The notes under the pieces are model-generated. The model saw nothing but the letters and a program-made list of their open reading frames with translations. It made no database searches and was not told the DNA's origin. The position numbers were made by a program, and so were the translations under genes. From an uncultured Prevotellaceae bacterium (lineage in GTDB: Bacteria; Bacteroidota; Bacteroidia; Bacteroidales; Bacteroidaceae): a stretch of 7,170 nucleotides of DNA. Positions 5,424 to 7,170 of the stretch are shown here, piece by piece; within the stretch, counting starts at the first letter, position 1, and every line of letters starts with the position of its first letter. Where the stretch lies: contig CAMZHB010000088.1 of NCBI GenBank assembly GCA_947306605.1, positions 1 through 7,170 of the forward strand, in the 5' to 3' direction.

Positions 5424-7170
5424 TTACTCTTCGCCGAGAATGTGCATGATTTCGATGGCCGAACGCATGACATTGGAGCCCGGTCCGAAGATGGCGGCTA
5501 CGCCGGCCTTGTAGAGGAAGTCGTAGTCGTTCACGGGGATAACACCTCCGGCGATGACGGCGATGTCTTCGCGTCCGAGTTTCTTCAGCTCTTCGATGAC
5601 GGCGGGGACGAGGGTCTTGTGACCGGCGGCCAGCGAGCTGACACCGAGCACGTGCACGTCGTTCTCCACGGCCTGGCGTGCGGCTTCGGCCGGTGTCTGG
5701 AAGAGCGGGCCCATGTCAACGTCGAAACCGCAGTCGGCGTAACCCGTGGCTACCACCTTGGCGCCGCGGTCGTGACCGTCCTGGCCCATCTTGGCCACCA
5801 TGATACGAGGACGGCGGCCTTCCTTCTTGGCAAACTGTTCGGTGAGGCGGCAGGCTTCCTTGTAGTCTGCGTCGCCCTTGGTTTCTGCTGAATACACGTT
5901 GCTGATGGTTTTGATGACTGCTTTGTAACGGCCCACAACTTTTTCGCAGGCGTAGGAAATTTCGCCGAGGCTGGCGCGCAGTTGGGCGGCCTTGACGGCG
6001 AGGTCGAGCAGGTTTTCCTTGCTCTTCTTGCCGTCGGCAAACTCCTGCACGCAGGCGGTGATGGCGTCGAGGGCCTTCTGGACAGCCTCGTTGTCGCGGT
6101 TGGCGCGGAGCTTGCGCAGTTCTTCTTCCTGCTGCAGGCGTACGGCGGTGTTGTCGATTTCGAGAATGTCGATGGGGTCTTCGTGGTCGAGGCGATACTT
6201 GTTCACACCGACGATGACCTGCTGGCCTGTGTCGATGCGGGCCTGGGTACGGGCCGAAGCCTCTTCGATACGCATCTTGGGCACGCCGGTTTCGATGGCC
6301 TTGGCCATACCGCCGAGGCTCTCAATTTCCTGGATGTGGTCCCAAGCCTTGCGGGCGATTTCGTCGGTGAGCTTCTCCACGTAGTAGGAGCCGGCCCACG
6401 GGTCGATCTCGCGGCAAACTTGTGTCTCGTTCTGGATGTAAATCTGGGTATTTCGTGCAATACGGGCGCTGAAGTCGGTCGGCAGTGCAATGGCCTCGTC
6501 GAGGGCATTGGTGTGGAGCGACTGTGTGTGTCCGAGCACAGCAGCCATGGCTTCCACGCAGGTGCGGCCCACGTTGTTGAACGGGTCTTGCTCGGTGAGC
6601 GACCAACCGGAGGTCTGCGAGTGGGTGCGGAGCATCATCGACTTCGGGTTCTTGGCTCCGAACATCTTGGTGATCTTGGCCCACAGCATACGGGCGGCGC
6701 GCATCTTGGCAATTTCCATGAAGTGGTTCACGCCGATGGCCCAGAAGAAGGAGAGGCGCGGGGCGAAGGCGTCGATGTCGATGCCTGCGTTGATACCTGT
6801 GCGGAGGTAGTCCATACCGTCGGCCAGCGTGTAGGCTAGCTCAATGTCGGCGGTGGCACCGGCTTCCTGCATGTGGTAACCGGAGATGGAAATGCTGTTG
6901 AACTTCGGCATCTTCTGTGAGGTGAACTCGAAGATGTCGGCGATGATCTTCATGGAGAAGGAGGGCGGATAAATGTAGGTGTTGCGCACCATGAACTCCT
7001 TCAGGATGTCGTTCTGGATGGTGCCTGCCATGACATCGAGCGTGGCGCCCTGCTCAAGACCTGCTACGATATAGAAGGCCATGATGGGGAGCACGGCACC
7101 GTTCATGGTCATAGATACGGACATGTCTTTCAAGGGGATGCCTGAGAAGAGCACCTTCATGTTCTCTACG
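5424..7170 (-). CDS. mutB: Methylmalonyl-CoA mutase large (catalytic) subunit, 5' end missing
   Basis: About 581 C-terminal residues are visible; the frame stays open to the right edge (V-E-N before the first internal Met at 7160). Family members have roughly 715 residues, so about 130 N-terminal ones lie outside the window, and that Met is internal rather than a start. The enzyme interconverts succinyl-CoA and (R)-methylmalonyl-CoA using adenosylcobalamin, the B12-dependent step of propionate formation from succinate. Counting from Met 7160, the visible part has the end of the catalytic TIM barrel with MSVSMTMNGAVLPIMAFYI (13-31), FNSISISGYHMQEAGAT (87-103, with the active-site Y95 and H96) and RTHSQTSGWSLTEQDP (178-193). 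A linker follows, then the cobalamin-binding domain from about 450, with DGHDRG (H463, lower axial cobalt ligand), the SSL motif near 509-511 and GG near 539. All expected residues are present. The small subunit gene is usually upstream in this group and would lie outside the window. Confidence 0.96.
   Translation of the reverse strand, partial: VENMKVLFSGIPLKDMSVSMTMNGAVLPIMAFYIVAGLEQGATLDVMAGTIQNDILKEFMVRNTYIYPPSFSMKIIADIFEFTSQKMPKFNSISISGYHMQEAGATADIELAYTLADGMDYLRTGINAGIDIDAFAPRLSFFWAIGVNHFMEIAKMRAARMLWAKITKMFGAKNPKSMMLRTHSQTSGWSLTEQDPFNNVGRTCVEAMAAVLGHTQSLHTNALDEAIALPTDFSARIARNTQIYIQNETQVCREIDPWAGSYYVEKLTDEIARKAWDHIQEIESLGGMAKAIETGVPKMRIEEASARTQARIDTGQQVIVGVNKYRLDHEDPIDILEIDNTAVRLQQEEELRKLRANRDNEAVQKALDAITACVQEFADGKKSKENLLDLAVKAAQLRASLGEISYACEKVVGRYKAVIKTISNVYSAETKGDADYKEACRLTEQFAKKEGRRPRIMVAKMGQDGHDRGAKVVATGYADCGFDVDMGPLFQTPAEAARQAVENDVHVLGVSSLAAGHKTLVPAVIEELKKLGREDIAVIAGGVIPVNDYDFLYKAGVAAIFGPGSNVMRSAIEIMHILGEE

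Noticed and set aside
3208..6839. Long plus-strand reading frames opposite the permease, ribokinase and mutase (about 252, 293 and 285 codons at 3208-3966, 4534-5415 and 5982-6839).
   Set aside because: They are antisense to genes with full family motifs. Their His/Gly/Glu-rich, low-hydrophobicity sequences look like complements of GC-biased codons, and they have no recognisable domains or promoters.
7158..7160. ATG at 7160 as the start of the mutase gene.
   Set aside because: The frame is open to the window edge, and the sequence here corresponds to roughly residue 130 of the family, so the Met is internal.

Overview
The window looks like chromosomal DNA from a member of the Bacteroidales, probably close to Prevotella or Bacteroides. 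The main reasons are the TAnnTTTG-type promoter elements, the near absence of Shine-Dalgarno sequences, a surface lipoprotein with an acidic S-D-D-D tail after the lipid cysteine, and a BtuB/BtuG-type gene pair. All five recognisable genes lie on the minus strand, so transcription runs from the right end of the window to the left.

Right end to left end: (1) the C-terminal ~580 residues of the large subunit of methylmalonyl-CoA mutase, a B12-dependent enzyme of the succinate-propionate pathway, closed by a strong intrinsic terminator. (2) A ~230-bp gap holding that terminator and a large inverted repeat, then a ribokinase gene and, 33 bp later, a 10-helix drug/metabolite-superfamily permease. 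These two form a probable operon for uptake and phosphorylation of ribose or a ribose-containing compound, ending in an intrinsic terminator. (3) A ~440-bp gene-free stretch holding that terminator, a decaying 21-bp tandem repeat, two tandem -7 promoter elements and a well-preserved cobalamin riboswitch. (4) The riboswitch leads into a BtuB-like TonB-dependent outer-membrane receptor, followed 33 bp later by a BtuG-like surface beta-propeller lipoprotein that runs off the left edge.

The biology is coherent. The left half is a B12-repressed cobalamin capture and import operon. The right edge encodes an enzyme that consumes B12. The ribokinase/permease pair between them has no evident link to B12.

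I found no clearly undescribed system. The points most worth a second look are the BtuB start (no usable ATG, probable TTG behind the riboswitch), the ribokinase C-terminus that ends inside a short A/T-rich tandem repeat, the large inverted repeat in the ribokinase leader, the 21-bp repeat upstream of the B12 operon, and the unproven substrate of the permease.
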